A DNA stretch of 64,000 nt, taken from Sipunculus nudus. Taxonomy: Eukaryota; Annelida; Sipuncula; Golfingiida; Sipunculidae. Position 1 is the first letter of the stretch, and each line of letters starts with the position of its first letter. Made by a program: the position numbers and the translations under genes. The stretch lies in NCBI GenBank assembly GCA_026874595.1, contig CM049316.1, positions 47,308,695 to 47,372,694 of the forward strand, given 5' to 3'. The notes below the pieces were generated by a model. That model was not told the DNA's origin and searched no databases. It saw only the letters and a list, made by a program, of their open reading frames with translations. Below are positions 35,580 to 49,108 of this stretch, in pieces.

Positions 35580-38500
35580 AAAAGAGAATGGGGACCCCTC
35601 ACGACCTCCCGGGTTCATTCACGTCCTCCGCCTGTGTCCTCCAATGTCCAGAAGAGAGAACGTGATTATTGAGATTTAGGTTTATTCGTGTATTTAACTG
35701 CTGTCAGACTGTCAGACTGTTATTGATATTAAATAGTTTTGTTTAGGTATACTGAGGTACTTATTTCCTCTTACAGGGGGTGTTGTAAGCGGCTGTGATG
35801 CCTCGGTGACAGGAACTCTTTTTGAAGGTGAAGTTGAGTTAATACTCGCTGAGGAGTAAGTCTCTCATATGGAGAGTGTGCATGAGTATCTTATTAAAGA
35901 TAATAAAGGAAATCCGTTATGACTAAAAATTCTTGATCTCAGTAAAAGCACAGTATTTTTGCCACTGTCCCAAATGTTCAGTAGAGAATAAAAACATTAT
36001 GCATTACTAGGTCTGAGTTGCTGATAAAATTCAGTCCATGATGTCACGTGTACCAGCCAATCAAATCAGGGCAAAGTCTGGGATCTGGATGAAATCCTCC
36101 GTTCACACAACAAACGGAATAGGTTACTTAACCTATAGAACTATTAGGAGGCAGCACTTATACTGGGCTTCACCGGAAGTTGTATTTTCAGTGTCACTTT
36201 ACTATTTCATTATTACCCTCTGTCATACAGAGTTTAAGATACAGATAATATAGTTCGACTGAGAATGACAGACAGCTGTCAGGGTAATACAGGGCACAAA
36301 TCATCCCTGACAGACCTTGGATGATGAAATTTGAGCTGCAGACAGGGTCAGGTAAACTCCCCTTTGAAACTAAAATTTAGGTCAATGTTCTATAAGTTTT
36401 ACTTTCACCTTAAGTAATGTGTATGGAAAAAGAAGATAACTTTAAGCTTTGAATTTTTGTGCGAATTAATGTTTTTAAAATAATTTTCGCCTAAAACTTA
36501 TCACATTATAAAAAAAATTACAAATAAGTAATTATCCACTCTAACATAAAAAAACTTAAAATATTTTTTATATATTTTAAATTATTATTGAAATTAAAAT
36601 CGCAAAGAATTGTTCTTTAATTGTTACATAATATGTGCTATATACCACGCTACGTTCAATCTGCTGTTTATGAAAACGTAATTAGGTTAAGCTTCGCTTT
36701 CACTATCACTGGATAGGATCACAAAAAGTGGTTGTTGAATTAATCCTTCAATTTTCACCGACCGTGAGGCATCCAAGGGCAAATTTAGATTTCCTTCGAC
36801 ATCGTCCATTATTGCCATTGAATATCCCCTCAAGGGATCAGTCAGTAGTCTTTCTTCCACCAATAAGATTTAAATACCATGCTGTTTCAGGAGATCATAT
36901 CATTGGTGATTTCATTCAAATTACAAACCAAGGCCAACTTCCAGTCTTTATTGCCCGCCTGTAGACTTATCTATCTAAAACTGATGGCATATGAATCACT
37001 GAGAGCTTATTTAAACTGACACAGCACGGGTTATCTTTTTCTTCTTATTCTACATGAGTCCTTCTTCCTTTCCCCGTCCAATCCGGAACAAGCAAAGAGG
37101 CAAAATAAAAGGGGAGAATGAACGAGGAGAAAAATCGAACATGACTGGCTTTTGCAGAGTGCTTGTTTCAAGTAGAGGTTTTCAATGACTACATCTTGCA
37201 ATTGGAAACACTTTGATGGCCTCGAGATTTAACAGAACAGCTGAAAAGGCTTGTAACAGATAACGAGTAGAAATGAGGTTGTGGTGCAGAGAATCCAATG
37301 TCTTACACGGAGACAGCCCCCCAGCGGAAATCAGAGGAACAACAGGCACAGGAAGGATTCTAAGAAGAATAGTACACCTGACACGGGACCGTTGGAATGG
37401 AGTCATACCGCCGACTCGCGGCTCTTTATTCTGTTGTTTAGCTGACTTTGATATCGCTGGAGGTGGTAAGTGGGAGAAACTCGCGTTCCAGATTGATGGC
37501 TGCACCCATCAATATCAAAATGACTCCATTTGCCCGCCGTGTCAGGGATAATCCCTCAATCACAACTAATGATAAACCCCTAAAAGGTATCACTCTTCAT
37601 TTCCCGGCCGGCTACTTTATCGTGCTCACGTGCTTATCCAGTCGAACATTCATACAGTGTTTAGTATGATAGAGAAGCTTTCCTTCCCAAGCATACAAGG
37701 ACATAAATAAAACAGCTTTGTGGGACCATTTAAAAATGATATATTTCACAACTGAAGTGAACCGTTGTGCCACGGGACGCATAATATTCATACCATGGCC
37801 GTTAATAAATCATGGTTCTTTAAGGGTTTAACAATAACTTCAGAGGTTCTAGGGGTAGAGATAACGGTAGACATTATTTCGCTCCACTGATAACGATACT
37901 ACATAAGAATTAACCTCCTAATCCAAATCAAATTATTAACGCATTTAAAGGAAACTGCATGATATACAACTGGACAATTGATATCATCGTGTCAAGTGCA
38001 TTTCTGTTGGGAACATTTTCAGTATTGATTATTAAAAATGACTCATGTTATTATATAGTTTATGTATTATTCTTCAATATTATAATTCTTCAATCAAATT
38101 ATTATATTCTGACATGTTAATTATAACTTTAAATCATCATTTCACCTCTTGGGTAAGGAAAATTTCAAGAGGTTCAACAAGTTGCCATCTTGGTTCCGAC
38201 TTTAAGCCCCAAATTGTACCACTTTTTAAAATTGTGGGCTCTAGAAAGACGTGCAAGAAAATTTGCTTTCAAGATATAACCATGCAGACTAAGACTTGCT
38301 AAGTATGTCATTTGGTCAGCCAGACTCACCATTTAAACTCTATCATAAACTCTATCGTCAGTCCTGAGATCATTATTACCACAACGGTAATCAGTCATAC
38401 CATCCTCAGCAGGATAGTCTGAATAAGCATCTACATTATTTATATCTTTAGACTGCTTTCTTCCATAACCGTTCCACCACTATTATGACACCCCTACATG

Positions 38501-39800
38501 TCTAAATAGCATTAAACACATGTATATATCCCCGTCAGATTCAAGGCCGTCTCCCTAGTTCAACCTCCAACATGTCTGAAGATGTGTGAAAGTCTCTGTA
38601 ATGCTCCGATCTTCGCGGATATGTCTTAAAAAAAGTCATATAGGGATATGCTTATAAATTATGTTATATTACTAATTACCGTTCTCAGTGGAGTTCGAGG
38701 GTCTTGTGCTGATAAGGGTTAAAATTGACAATATATAGAAACGTACTTCCATTGGCGGAGGCCTGCTATTCATGACCGCTTTCTAGTTGCAATCTATTGT
38801 TTAAGCATATACAGTTTAATCAAGTGCAATGAAAAATTGAGGAGCATCACTTCATTTTATCATGCCGTCTGATCAGACCTATCTGTCTTAGTAAGTAATT
38901 CATCTCCCGTCCGCTGCTGTCACTGTCGCTGTTATTAGAAACCCAAGTGTCCGTTTTTCATATATATCACGAACATATTAACCGGTATTACGGACACTTT
39001 CTTGAAAAGACGATATACTCAGCCTTTTAGATAAGACCATTCAACCGGTATTTTAAACAAATTTCGGGTTTCGTCAGACTTTATGCACAAGGGAAGGTGA
39101 TACATATAACAATGTGACAAAACAACACATACTTATCGATAATAAGTGTTTGGAAAGTTTCCTTTTTCCACCAGTTTTCAAGTGTCAAGACAAAATAAAC
39201 TAAACACGACAGTCATATACTTAAAAATATTTTAAAGATGAGAGTGTCACCTTATTTTGCAATATCAATTATCTCTATGGTAATCCATCTTCCCATTACC
39301 ACTTATAAATTCAGTCTCCAGTGCTGCATTGAAAAAAAATATATAAAAAGTAAATGTATATAAAAAATCGATAAACCTTAAATAGATATTAGCAAAAACT
39401 TTTACGAAGGTCCCAATTCTAGACAACACGAAAAGGGTTGAAATTACTACAAATAAAGGGTCCCTGGATATAGCATTAGCGTTGATAACCTGCGTCATTG
39501 GCCGCTTGTCGTGCACAGTCACCGGGCGCTGGACGGGTTCTTGTTGTCTCGCCTTTTCGATTTTCTGTATAAAGTCTTTGCCACCGGCCTCCTTTTAGTG
39601 TGTTATTTATGTTTTAAAGTATTCATGTAATCATTGACTCATGCCCCTTGTGTAAATGACTGACAACAGCAATATATACCTGGCCTTTGTACTGGTCGAT
39701 ATAATCTATACCTATACATACCATGCAGTATCCACTTTTATTTCATCATTAGGGCCTAATGCTCTCGCCGGTAAGAGGGGAGCCCACTTTGCTTTGGACG
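35580..39800. other. Spacer with one less AT-rich island, no gene supported
   Basis: Mostly AT-rich without coding signal. The island at about 37180-37640 is clearly less AT-rich and open on both strands (37273-37551 plus, 37182-37505 minus), but neither translation shows a known domain. It could be a conserved non-coding element, an old repeat or an exon of an unknown gene. Confidence 0.5.
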
Positions 39801-39801
39801 A

Positions 39802-39803
<2 letters not shown>

Positions 39804-39848
<45 letters not shown>
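39804..39848. repeat. TA microsatellite
   Basis: About 44 bases of uninterrupted AT dinucleotides. Confidence 0.95.
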
Positions 39849-39849
<1 letters not shown>

Positions 39850-42800
39850 CCCTGTCGAAAGCATAATTATTCACTTGTGTGTGTTTTATTTTGTAATCTA
39901 TAAACCAAAAAGCTTAGATTTAAATGGTTTACAAGGATAGACGTTTCCGGGATGCCACAGTCATAGTTATTTTTATAATCCTGTATGATTCTATCTCGTT
40001 TCTGTTATTTGCTGATATATGTTCTTTTATAGACAATACTGTGAACCCGCGATATAATGACAAACAACGAGATTTTGTTAAGTGGTTGCATTTTTGAGGT
40101 AGTCGAAAGCAGAGCTTTGGCTTCCAAGGTCGTATACTTTGAAATTACTCAGGAGTTATTACTGATTCATGTTATAAAAAATGTGACGTAAACTGTACAA
40201 AACCAACCAGCAAAACAACTGTTACTAAGGTATCTCCACGTCAACATTCATTAGTCAGAGAAAAAAAAAGGCATGCATGCATCTCTGGTCTGGTCTGACT
40301 TTTTTTATCTACTGCTCTTCTTTGATATAATTAATTAATTCTTTGCACAAATTAATGACTTTTTTTCTGCTCTGTACTGGCAATATTTATTGCCTCCGCC
40401 TCCGTGTATGAATTTGTGTGTTTGTTCACAGCATAGCATACGTAATCATGAACAGAATCTCGTGAATTTTTAGAACATTTCGTGAATGGGCTAATGAAGA
40501 ATCTTCAGGTTTTGAATGTAAATATACGGTATGGGGAGCGTCCCACAACAGGACCCCCCCCCCCCCCCCCGACCTCGTGGAGGCTTGCATTACTTAGAAT
40601 GTACATTTCTATTCAATATTCAGTGGTCGCATACAGGAGGTTCAGGTCCCCGAAAAGGGACGTCCGCTATTTAGAATCTCAAATCAAAAATGGTTTTACG
40701 GTATACATAGATAGGCGTATGCAGTACACCGTCCTACCGAGAATCCTGAAGGGGAGGCCAGTATAGCATGTGGCTGTATTATATTTAAGAGTTTACACCA
40801 TGCAGTGCTAAGACTCGTACACATTGCTGAAAAAAAAATTTTTTTTTTAGTAGGATAACCTTTGTTATGTGTGGCCAGGCTAGTATCACGTGACTCATGA
40901 CGTGATTAATGTATACAGATCAGCCCCCTGTAGCTCCTGTCTCCGGTTTTTAATGAATCGCCGTCATTGATGGCGACTCTCTCTGATCCTGTAATAATTC
41001 TCCTTTAGCTCAGCTGACGGACACATTGTCGTGACTTTTCTCCTGTCTGCCATACGATATTTCATTTTATACACTGGCGCGGACAGTTAAACCAATATAT
41101 TCCGAGCATTCGCCCTAGCGATTAATAACACGTGAATTTTACTTTAAATTAAAACCCATTTATGTTTTAATATTTTCTTTTATTTCAAAATGACCAATCA
41201 GATGATTGCGGAAGATAGGTTAGGTGAGTAGAGGTGTAGTTATCCGTTAAAGCTCCGTGGTTTTCTCTTGGTCCTCAGGTTTACTCTATCTCTATAGTCA
41301 CTACTGAAAGCCGCCATCGGAGCCACCGAGTGTGCCTTAGTTGCTGTAACTTTTTTTACGATCCATGTAAAATAAAGTTTAAAGTACATATATGAAGGGT
41401 AAGACTTGAGGATGAAATGAGTGATGACACTGTTGGTCACGTGACTTGCTACCAGCCCAGGGCTGCTCATTACACAGATGATGGACGGCACACTTCATGA
41501 AGATTATTAGTCTGTCACGCTCAGGACGGATCTACCAGGACCTTATTACCACCCGTTATTACCGCCCACATGTCAACGTCAGGCCGGCCATGATAAACCT
41601 GCTACGACGATAACGGACTAAATAATCAACCAATAAGAGTGGTTTAATTCCGGGTCAGCTGTACATTCATCTTAATGACTGGTTATAATACATCAAACGT
41701 AAATGTGTCTGCGAGATACAGCCTCATGTGAGCATATGAAGAACAGTGATACAATTGCTTTACCAAGGTACGAGTGAAACAGGTTACTACTGTTTATAGA
41801 GATATCAAATGCAAAATAAACTCTCGTCATTAATATATTTTATCAATGAAGTATTTCGAGCAGGTGTTTTTAAATGACAATGTTTAGCGGCCTCATAAGG
41901 TGGCATTTTAAATATTGAGCATTGCAGTAAATAAAAACCTTTTTTTTTAACCTATATGCCTAGTACATCAAACTTTCACCAGTCAAGGCCGTGCTCTTCT
42001 CAAGTAGATAACACAATGCATTATTTGTGTTCCTTTGCATCCATATTATAATTGACGGTGGTAGTACTGGACTTTTGTCACGCAAACCCTTCGTGGCCAC
42101 GCCTTACACGTTCTTGAACTGTCGGGAATGGTGCAAAGAGCGTAATAAAGAGTGTCATTTTAGAAATATAGAGATATTTCAAATAATTTTCGAAGGCTAT
42201 AGTAGCGCCATCGATCGGCAAATACGATTGTGTAGCAAGGCAGAAAGCAGTCTGTTACAATGAATCCAGGCCCCAGGTGTGTTGATCTACTTGGTCGCTG
42301 AGTTCACAACAATACCGAATTACAATAATCACTAATTCGCTAAGCCACTAGGTTTCACTATAAGTTTTCCAGGTTCCACTTGATCCCTGGACTTACTCCG
42401 CTGGGCTTATTTATAGCTGACCGGTAAGAAGCTGCGAACCCATACGAAACAGGCTAACTTGTGTGGTATATGGTCTCGGTGACCGTCAAACCTGTTTTCG
42501 GTATAAACTTTTATCACGAATAACTTGTCTAAAAAGTATATAATTTCAATATGAATTACGCTAACATATCGGTGCGATACCCTAGCACGTATGTACATAG
42601 ATGTTAAACATGAGACGATTATAGAATATTTCATACAACTGAATTAGGTGTATTATATATGGCCATAATCTCCTCGTTTTGTGCTATCATCGATAATTTC
42701 TTAAATAATACAAAACGTTATCCCTAAATAACCAACCACAAGTTTGGTCCTACTTCAAAGATATACAAGTGAACCTGGTTGAAACTACAGGGAGCCCAAT

Positions 42801-43160
42801 TAGCCCCACTCAAACACGCACTAGCCCCAGTACAGTCCTTTGTTGTGAACTGTTGGGTTATGCTGACCACTACGCCAGTTTCATCATCAGCAAGCCTCAT
42901 AGAGCACAGAGCACGTGCGCAGAGCGTAGCGGTGCTTGACTTGCTGGAGTGGCCAGCCTGTGTCTCTCCCCTGGGGCAAACAGCCATCCCTCACTATACG
43001 GGTCTACTGCAACCTGGTTTGACACTATAACACTGTTAATTATATATGCGGAAAGTAGGGTTTTAAGTAAACTTATCTATTGCCTTATCTGTTGCGTACA
43101 AATTCACAAATCATCTTAAGATATATTATTCCTATACCCTTTGATACATAATGTTTTTTA
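39850..43160. other. AT-rich spacer, no gene supported
   Basis: A 17-base C run lies at 40554-40570. At 42724-43030 there is a less AT-rich patch open on both strands; its edges read AACCTGGTTGAAACT and AACCTGGTTTGACACT, a direct near-repeat of about 15 bases about 240 bp apart. Neither translation is recognised. Confidence 0.5.
40554..40570. repeat. poly-C tract (17 bases)
   Basis: Uninterrupted C run on the plus strand. Confidence 0.95.
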
Positions 43161-43165
43161 ACCTG

Positions 43166-44073
43166 TGTTACGGAACCTTATATCAACAGATCCCGTAGTC
43201 GTGACGAACGTAAATTTTGTAATGGAGATAAAAAAAAATCAGATTCTGTAACACTAGGCAGCGTGAAATGTCTAGGGGAATGATTAATTTTGTGGTATTT
43301 TGTTAACAAATAATTATAATTTATTCTTAAAACAACCCTAACATTACAATACACTAAATCAATACAATTAACAGTATAACAACAGTACAACAGTAAATCA
43401 ATACAAGTATATAAATAAAGTGTACAGTACCTGGATACCACCGCTGTCACAGCGACAACAAGTCCTTAAAACGTACAACCCAGATGGACAGTTCACATAA
43501 ATCTTCTCAGAGAATAACGGTCAAATTCATTCACAAAATCAATCCGTTGTAATCCAAAAGTCAGGTTCTGATAGTGATCCCAAAGGCAAACTGAAGAGAT
43601 TTAAATCCGTTACAATGTCAAAGAAAAGCTATAACTGCCGCACTTATCGGAATAGGTCCACAACTGACTTACACTCTTCTGTGTCCACTGGAATATATCT
43701 TTCATCTCCCCCGGCTCTAATACACAGCCCCTTATTTATAACTTTTCACCTCAAGCCGAGAACTTTCCATTTCTCGAACAATCCAAAGAACCAAATGGTA
43801 CACACATTACAGGGAACATCTAGAACAACGAATGCTGTGTTTCTACATATCAGGGTTCACACGTGGGCCGGGCCGGCTCGGCCTGGTGAGAAAGCCCAAG
43901 ACTAGCATGACCGCTGTGTTTACACGGGGGCCGCACCCGGCCAGCTAGCTATAGAACATGGAACGCTGTAGCATAGCAACGCCCAGGGCTTGAGCCAAAC
44001 ACGAATCAGAATGTCAACAGCGCACAATAAAAGAGACATGTCAACAGCTCACGATAAAGAGACATCTGTAACA
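43166..44073 (+). mobile_element. Solo LTR, copy 1 (TGTTAC...GTAACA)
   Basis: A 908-bp sequence starting TGTTACGGA and ending TGTAACA, flanked by a perfect 4-bp target duplication CCTG (43162-43165 and 44074-44077). It aligns along its whole length with 47216-48025. TG...CA ends plus a 4-bp duplication are what Ty3/gypsy-type integrases leave, and no internal gag-pol lies beside it, so it is a solo LTR left by recombination. A TATA-like CTTATTTATAAC at about 43731 supports plus orientation weakly. The superfamily call rests on ends and duplication length. The open frame at 43615-43905 inside it is not taken as a gene. Confidence 0.85.
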
Positions 44074-44077
44074 CCTG

Positions 44078-47000
44078 TCAAGGATGTGTTGTTGTATTAT
44101 CTATTGATATTTAAATAGTTTAGCATGTCTTCATTCTACTGAAGGACCCTCTGTCGTATTTGGGATAAAACTAAACTGGTCTCCAATTGTAAAATAATGA
44201 ACGGATATAGGATAAGCTAGTTAATTAAAGATATAGCTAAATTAAACCAGGGTTGGACGATGACGTAATTTCCATGACCCTTCTCATGTGTAATGAGGTC
44301 AGGAAACAAAAATATTATTCTTGTGTGAGTAAGTTTTATCGTACCAGCCGAAATAGCATATCAGTATCATTCTTGATGTTTCATAAATCTGAAAAGCGAC
44401 ATCTGTGGGAGAAACTAATAAACTAGCCGGACCTGTTGTCAGATAACTAGCGCGTCCAGTACGAGGTGACGACCATGTGGTCAAGACATCAAGTGTTCAG
44501 TACAAACACTGGCCTCGTGAACTGCCCGGGACCAGAAATGAAATCTGTACAAGTCCCCGGGAGAGGCTGTTGACCTTCAGTGACCCTGACCTCTATTGCT
44601 TGGTCCATTGATTCTGATTCCAGGTATAACCGATACCGCACATTATCCGCCAATTATCTCTCGCCAGTGACGCACACTAAGGGCTGACAGCGGGCCTAGC
44701 CTTAGTATTGGAGATTCGACATTTCACTTCAGTATTTTACAGACAGTGCCACGTGTGTTTATATAATCACAAACCTGTCCGACAAATCGTCACCGACGTC
44801 AATGATGAGTGTACATATAAAAAAAGAGGACCGGACTTGTGAAGTATGTTAACTTATCCTCCTCATAAATATACTTTTTATACGAGTTCGCAACACGCAG
44901 ACCTGTTAGTGATATCCTCGCACAAAATTTCACGATTTAAGAAAATCGTTAAGACCAATTTTCAAATCATTTGATATTATTATATTATCTTATCGGCAGT
45001 TTCCTGATTGTCCTGTTTATTATAAATCGTGACCAAAAAAGAGATAAGTTATTAAATGCACAAGGGAGAATGCAAACATGGCCTAAAGCGTTGCAGTTGG
45101 CAACTTTGCAAAACCGCATTGAAAAAAAGATCATTGATGGCAAATGAATAAACCTTGACTATTATTTCTTAAGGACAATGTGGGCTGATGGATATGATAT
45201 ACGGTAGAGCTCAACTTCCTCAACGTCTTGCCGTTTGTATTGAATGAAATCTTTACATTTACGATGCATCTGCTCTCTACTGCGATATTAATTAAAATAA
45301 GAGAATGGAATAAAACCTATTTAAAAAGACATTTATTGAATTTCAACCATGTGCCTGTTACCAATAAATCGTCAGATGACAATATTATTTGACCCCAATT
45401 TTATTGGAAAGACCATTGTAGTTTATTTAAATGTTATTTCAGATGACTGACTCTTAGACTCCAACAGGACTTGATATATTTTAAAATCATATTTATAAAT
45501 TGAAATAAAACCAACAGGTGTCGATAGTATTTGATCACAAATATAGGGAATTTTTTCGCTTACTAAATTTTGAATTTTAGAGGACTTGATTTCAGAGGAT
45601 TTACCATGATTTTTTTGGATTTCTTTCACACATTAGAAATATTATTTTAAGGCAAGCATTCGAAAGTCTTAGCATTGGTAAAATTAGAAATTAATCTGTG
45701 CTTCCCCAGTTAGGAAATTCTCGAACATTATGGAGATATACTATGCCAGATGAAGCATTTTAGTAAAAGCTAATTGTTGAGAACACACTCCTGACGAACC
45801 AAATGAAGATATGTGTAATACCAGCCACAAGGCCTGATGTGAGCTGTGAGATGAACGATTCCAGCTTACAGCAGAGTTACGGAAGAAGTTATGAGTAGAT
45901 TAACCTTCCAAAAAGTCATTTGGAAAACGAAAATCAGCCTGAGCCAGATAATAGTAAGCTGGAAGGTACGGGCAAAAGTCCCTATATGTTTTGATAACAG
46001 CCGGCCTTTTCCTGGCGCTATTATCATTTATTTTTGGTTTCAAAAGAAGTGACAGACAAGATCTTTTTTCAGACCTTGCATGACAGCCACGTAGACTGCA
46101 TCACGATTCTTGCTGAAATTCCTTACACGAATACTTAGTACGAATACACAAACTGAAAATAATAAAAATAAGGACAAAGGGTTTTGTTATATATCAGCTA
46201 TATAACACTCGGACAGACGAGTAGTAAAACGGGTGTTATATTGAATTATACTTTACCAAGGTTAAAACCTACTTCATCCGCGTCCCGGGTATAACTTCTT
46301 CCAGACTACGTGTTTTTAATTAACGAGTTAATGCGGTTTCAGAAAAAACTATACGCTCTGGCTTAGAAAATGCAATAAAAGTTCAAGGACGCTGCCACGT
46401 CTAGGGCTTATCACTGATCCCAGAGATAACGAAATTTCATATCTACAGTGGATTACATGGTGTAATGGGAAGGGTTAACTCTAATCTGTTTAATTAACTC
46501 AATGACCTGACACAGTTGGTTTACAGGGGAAGCATATTTTATGTCTGTCCTGTACAGAACCTCATTAGCTTCATGTAAATGTTCTTTGAGAGACAAGACA
46601 TCCATTTGTTTTCATACCAAGACGGCATCAGGAACGTAAAATACATTCACTGTGTTCCATCATGTTAGAGCTAAAGCCGAGGCCAAATAGGTTCTGGTAT
46701 TCTGTATGGCCAACCTTCATGACCATCATAACCCGGTAAGGTCCAGCAGATAATTGCAAACATGGCCGGAAGACATCAGTAGGTGATACAAGGACCATAT
46801 TCTGCATGCTTTACTTTTAATACCTCTTGACAAGAAAAAAAGGTTGGCCAGTCAAAAATCCAAAAATGTTGTGCTTTGCGAGTAATAACTATCATACTTA
46901 CACTTTTACAATTTTTACACATATTTTTTCAAAAGATGACAGTATGTTACGCGCGTTAAATCTTCATGTATATATTAAAATTAAGCTTTTGTTTTGAGGG

Positions 47001-47211
47001 TTTCCACTATTATATAGAATGCCAAAATCAGGTATAACAACATCATTGCAACAATGGCATGAACGTATGACAGTTTCAACATTAATTTTACATTACTGAG
47101 ATATATAATTTTCAGTCATATAGTACAGTTTCGGATATTATACAACAGTCTTCACTCTGCGTCCTGTCTTTTGTATTCTTTCTGGGTTGTGGATTTCCAA
47201 ATTACTTACTT
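44078..47211. other. Spacer between two solo LTRs, no gene seen
   Basis: No gag, protease, reverse transcriptase or integrase remnant was found, so this is not the internal part of one retrotransposon. The different target duplications of the two LTRs agree. A cluster of nuclear-receptor-type half sites lies at 44571-44592. The rest is AT-rich without recognisable features. Confidence 0.65.
44571..44592. promoter_or_regulatory. Clustered TGACCT half sites (possible receptor element)
   Basis: TGACCT at 44571-44576, TGACCC at 44581-44586 and TGACCT at 44587-44592, all in one orientation. The spacings give a DR4 and a DR0 arrangement of the AGGTCA half site read on the minus strand. Nuclear receptors bind such direct repeats, but short words like these also occur by chance and no gene is nearby. 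Confidence 0.25.
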
Positions 47212-47215
47212 CCAT

Positions 47216-48025
47216 TGTTACGGAATCTAATAACAACGAGCATAAACCTTGTTACGGAGATTTAAAAAAAATCAGATTCCGCAACACTAGGCAGCGTGAA
47301 ATGTCTTTGGCAATAAATAAAGAAGTCAGTGTTTTTTTGTTAAAAAATTATACAATTATTTTTTATTCTTAGAACAACCCTAACATTATAATACACTAAA
47401 TCAATACAATAACACAGTATAACAATAATAAAATGTACATAACCAGCGTCCGGATCCTAGGCTTTGATTTCTGGATACCACCACTGTTACTGTCCCACAA
47501 AAGTCTTTTAGCACAAATAATCCAGATGAACAGTTCATGTAAGTCTTCTCAGAGAGTAGTCCGATTTAATCTCAAAACAATCTGCAGTAATCCAAAAGTG
47601 AAGTTCTGGAAATAAGCCTGAAGACAATCCGTATTGAGCCTGTAAAAAACCGTAGAATATCTGTAAGTTCTGCAATTATCGGAACAGGTCCAAAAAACAC
47701 TAACGAGATTAACACTCTTCCGTGTCCGCTGGTATTTTTCTCTCTGCCGGCTCTAAACACAGCCCCTATTTATAGCTTTTTCACCCGAAGCCCAGTAACT
47801 TCCATTTTCACGAACGTTCCAAACACAACAATACACGAGCATCCATAGCGCATGAACAGACCCGAAATTTCTAGACTACAACGAGCACTGTGTCTCTACA
47901 AGCCAGAGTTCAGCAAGTGCGGTTCCCATAGCAGCGCGAAGGGTTTGCGCTTAACACGAATCAGAATGCCTAGCACATGCCAAGTTATGTAACATCCCGC
48001 GCATAACATACAGATACATGTAACA
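47216..48025 (+). mobile_element. Solo LTR, copy 2 (same family)
   Basis: An 810-bp sequence starting TGTTACGGA and ending TGTAACA, flanked by a perfect 4-bp duplication CCAT (47212-47215 and 48026-48029). It shares long blocks in order with copy 1: AACACTAGGCAGCGTGAAAT, ACAACCCTAACATT, TACACTAAATCAATACAAT, CTTCTCAGAGA, TAATCCAAAAGT, TTATCGGAA, ACACGAATCAGAATG. The first ~75 bases can fold, since TGTTACGGAATCT is mirrored by AGATTCCGCAACA. A TATA-like CCTATTTATAGC lies at about 47765. Its separate duplication shows an independent insertion. Confidence 0.85.
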
Positions 48026-48116
48026 CCATGTAATAATACTATGCGGTTTTCTAGAACCTAGAGTACCTAGCGTCAAGCATGGTTTGGCAAAAGACCTTTT
48101 ACAGATGTAAAAAAAA

Positions 48117-48364
48117 TTCACACCAGGAACTTCAATATTTACAATGATATGGGGTTGGCACAGCGCAAAGAATTGTAATCAGACCAATGATTTGACATAT
48201 GGTTCTGACACAGTTTCCAGAGTCAGACGGTGTCCTTATGTAATCAGACCAAATGAGAGTTAGTGTCGCATTTTTAAAATTTGGAGCTGGATGCACATTG
48301 TAATATCACGCTCTCGTTGGTCTGATTACTATTTATTGCTCTGTGTCAGCCCTGGTGGTGTAAA
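48117..48364. mobile_element. MITE-like element with inverted ends
   Basis: The left end carries TTCACACCAGG and then TTGGCACAGCGCAA followed by GTAATCAGACCAA; the right end read inward gives TTTACACCACCAGGG, CTGACACAGAGCAA and GTAATCAGACCAA. The left end holds about 20 extra bases between the first two blocks. A third GTAATCAGACCAA lies inside near 48240. No coding sequence and no clear target duplication were seen. Confidence 0.6.
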
Positions 48365-49104
48365 GCAGAGAATTTGCTATACAACGAAGCGAAGAACTAT
48401 AAAAGAAGGAAGATCTATGACGACTACGAGTGCACAACCGCTGGGTGAGGAGCTTTTGTTTATATAAGCTTACAAGTACGGTTGCTGTAATACTCAACAA
48501 ATATGTTGGCTATCTATTGCATGTTCAATATGAGTAATTCTTATTTGGGAGTTAATGAAAGGTTTACAAACTTATGTTTATTTTACTATTAATCTAGAAT
48601 TGTCCCGTATAGGTACCTGTACCCATTTTTATTTAAATGTTCAGCTTACATGGATTTCGCTAGATGAAAGGCCAGTGACGGATTAAGGACGGTGCTCGCT
48701 TTTTTGTTTAAAATCCTTGATTCGCCACTGAGGATGTTGTGCAGAGTACTTCCAGCAGTGGCCGCGTCTGTAGTTATTATAATGAAACATGACTAAAACA
48801 TGTTTAATTGTATATCATTAGTAAAACACATAGGCAAACATACCCAAGTCCACAATATACATATTTTGGTTATACTACTTTCAGCTTAGCCATAAGGACC
48901 ATGGGTCACATGGATTCATTCGGACTGTTAGATGAATTGAAAGATGTTGATTCTTAGAAAAAGAGTTGGAAAATTAAACGTGATAAGTGAAGAAAATTAA
49001 TTCAGAATAGTACTTTGTGAAGTAGTTCGTTGATTGTATGTTCAAATTATCATTACACACAAGTCTTCTCTAGTACATACATGATATCAATAAGGAGTTA
49101 TACC
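48365..49104. other. AT-rich spacer, no gene seen
   Basis: No recognisable coding or repeat structure. Confidence 0.55.
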
Positions 49105-49108
49105 TAAA

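Noticed and set aside
43615-43905. A 96-codon plus-strand frame
   Set aside because: Lies wholly within solo LTR copy 1, and the matching part of copy 2 does not keep the frame.
44078-47211. Region between the two LTRs as the internal part of one retrotransposon
   Set aside because: The LTRs have different target duplications (CCTG and CCAT) and no gag-pol remnant lies between.
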